64,000 nucleotides of DNA from Pterois miles (Eukaryota > Chordata > Actinopteri > Perciformes > Scorpaenidae): NCBI GenBank assembly GCA_947000775.1, contig CAMQGK010000144.1, positions 13,998,001 to 14,062,000 on the forward strand. Direction: 5' to 3'. Below the pieces are notes generated by a model. The model was not told the DNA's origin and searched no databases. It saw only the letters and a list, made by a program, of their open reading frames with translations. Shown here piece by piece: positions 62,432 to 64,000 of the stretch. The position numbers and the translations under genes were made by a program. Each line of letters opens with the position of its first letter. Position 1 is the first letter of the stretch.

Positions 62432-62814
62432 GACACCCCGAACACAAAAGCCCAAACGCTGTACAATAGCTCAACGAAACCTCTCTTCTCGTTAATGGCA
62501 AACAATACAGAATGAGAGCACGTACATCAGCTGTGAAGAAAATATGAGTTGTTTACAAAAAAAAAAAATCCCTGCCATTTTATTTGCAAAGTTGTTACTG
62601 GTTTGAGAATGTGTGGTCAGTATCCAGTGTGAATCAGAAGTGATATTCTCTGTTTCTTAAAGCTTTCCAGCACACAGACCCATGGTGATAATGTTGTAAA
62701 GGACCTTGCATGTCTATAGTGATGGCAAGTGTCTCCAAATTTTATGGATATTTATGAATATGAAGGTAAAACACTGGCCTTTGTTTTTCTCGAGAAATTA
62801 AAAATATCAGGATG

Positions 62815-62845
<31 letters not shown>

Positions 62846-63715
62846 GCTTTTTGCATGTGTGTCTTGTGATTGATACCATGTGATCCATACAACTGATTGG
62901 TGTAGAATCCCTTCTAAGCTGAACTATATCAGTGGTTGAATCCCCTCCCGTTGTCATATGGCTCCTTTTCCGGTCGCGGATCAAGTGGAGGCTGGTTGCT
63001 TTTGTGCTCACATGTGGCCGACTCCCAGACTGAGCCTGAACAGAGCACTGCTCCTGCTCCGTCGTCAGGAGGACGATTTAAATTAGAAGCTGGGATCACC
63101 AGTCGTCCGAGAGGCAGGTTTCAATTCTCCACTGTTATTTGATTCAAGAGGACAGAATCAGAGGAGGATGAGGCCGTAGTGGCAGCTGTAGCACTAACAC
63201 AGGATAGATGTGGGATACTGTGTGAACTCATTAGGCTGTTAAATATGGGGCCATTTTGCTAGCTTTTGGCAAAATCCTTGTATTTCTTATGACTTCAGTT
63301 CATCCTGCATGTTGCCAATATCTACTCACTGTTTACAAACTGATGATCACAAACGCATGTTTGTTATTTTTCCAATTATGTATTTATCAGATTTTGTAAA
63401 TAATTTAATGATGCTGTTGAAAGGGAAGGAAGTATTACGCAGCTGTGTGAGAGAAGGCTGTTACTTTTAATGATTGGAAGCAGACGAGGAGTTTCTGATA
63501 TGCATATGTTTCGAATGTATATTTATATGACGCTGTTCTTGTTCTGATAAGCTAATGTTTCTGACATGTTTTTAATGTACTTTTTATGCAGTGCTGAATT
63601 GTGTACTTAAACTACTACAATGTGTGTTGCTGTGCATCTTTGTACTAAATGTGTCGCTATTCATTTTATAAAGTTGTGTCTATGTCTCAGGTTAATAAAC
63701 TGAAGGAAATGTCCC
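62432..63715 (+). other. cpne2: cpne2 3'UTR
   Basis: About 1.28 kb without coding potential. It has an (AT)n/poly(T) tract at 62813-62845 and AT-rich runs near the end. The extent is set by the polyadenylation signal at 63694, and earlier cleavage cannot be excluded. Confidence 0.65.
63694..63699 (+). terminator. cpne2: Polyadenylation signal AATAAA of cpne2
   Basis: Canonical hexamer in GGTTAATAAACTGAAGG, followed 15-35 bp later by a T/G-rich stretch (CCCGTTCTGTTTGTCTCTGT) as expected for the downstream element. Confidence 0.65.
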
Positions 63716-63917
63716 GTTCTGTTTGTCTCTGTGGACATAAGAGCAGCACACAACAAAGAGAATCAGAAAAATTTGATTGTCCATTGCAAAGCAATGGAAA
63801 TGTATCTTTGACGTGGCTCACACAGGTGCACATAAAATGAAAAACTAAAAGTGCAAGTGCAGAATACTGATTCCTTCACAGGATCATGGGCGATCCCGAC
63901 TGACTTAACTCTTTTTC

Positions 63918-64000
63918 AGAGGCCCTAGTAGGTTCAGTTTTAGGGATAGAGTGAAGCCAAACCATGACATCCTAGCTTCTCGTAAAGGAGGCTAAATAAC
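63918..64000 (-). repeat. R1 core fragment, reversed, cut by the window edge
   Basis: The reverse complement reads GTTATTTAGCCTCCTTTACG, AGAAGCTAGGATGTCATGGT and further to ACTGAACCTACTAG, the same order as R1 at 1810-1910. The remainder lies beyond the window. Confidence 0.65.

Overview
The window is a piece of a vertebrate nuclear genome, almost certainly a percomorph teleost. The coding sequence is split into short GT-AG exons, the introns are full of (CA)n/(GT)n tracts, and most of the rest is made of short inverted-repeat DNA transposons and tRNA-headed SINEs of kinds abundant in ray-finned fishes. No prokaryotic operon, CRISPR array, phage or plasmid feature is present. The species call is inference.

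Layout. (1) 1072-2204, + strand: the last three coding exons of a leucine-rich-repeat gene. Two are exactly 84 bp, each one 28-residue LRR, followed by a terminal exon with the stop. Repeat type and position directly upstream of a copine-2 gene fit nlrc5, the gene next to CPNE2 in mammals. (2) 2205-6540: intergenic, mostly transposon-derived, including a hAT-like element with a perfect target-site duplication. (3) about 6540-6895: a CpG-rich promoter and an untranslated first exon. (4) 11189-62431, + strand: a complete copine-2 gene (cpne2) with 15 coding exons. All junctions are GT-AG and reading frames join exactly to give 547 residues: C2A, C2B and a copine-type von Willebrand A domain. The 3'UTR runs to an AATAAA at 63694. 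(5) 63720-64000: intergenic, ending in a repeat fragment.

The two genes are not known to act together; their adjacency is conserved synteny. Copine-2 is expected to be a cytosolic Ca2+-dependent phospholipid-binding protein: both C2 domains keep the acidic loop residues and the A domain keeps a MIDAS-like metal site. The LRR gene would be an NLR-family regulator, of which only the C-terminal LRRs are seen.

I found no convincing new protein system. The most interesting material is the repeat architecture. One ~250-bp core module recurs about a dozen times and is embedded in two different larger elements. Two same-orientation copies of one MITE lie just upstream of coding exons 1 and 2. Several long fold-back elements lie in introns. 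A degraded Tc1-like transposase, a SINE with target duplication nested inside a MITE, and a tandem NAGNAG splice acceptor in the A domain are also present. Repeat family names R1, R2, R3, M1, M2 and F1 are my own labels.
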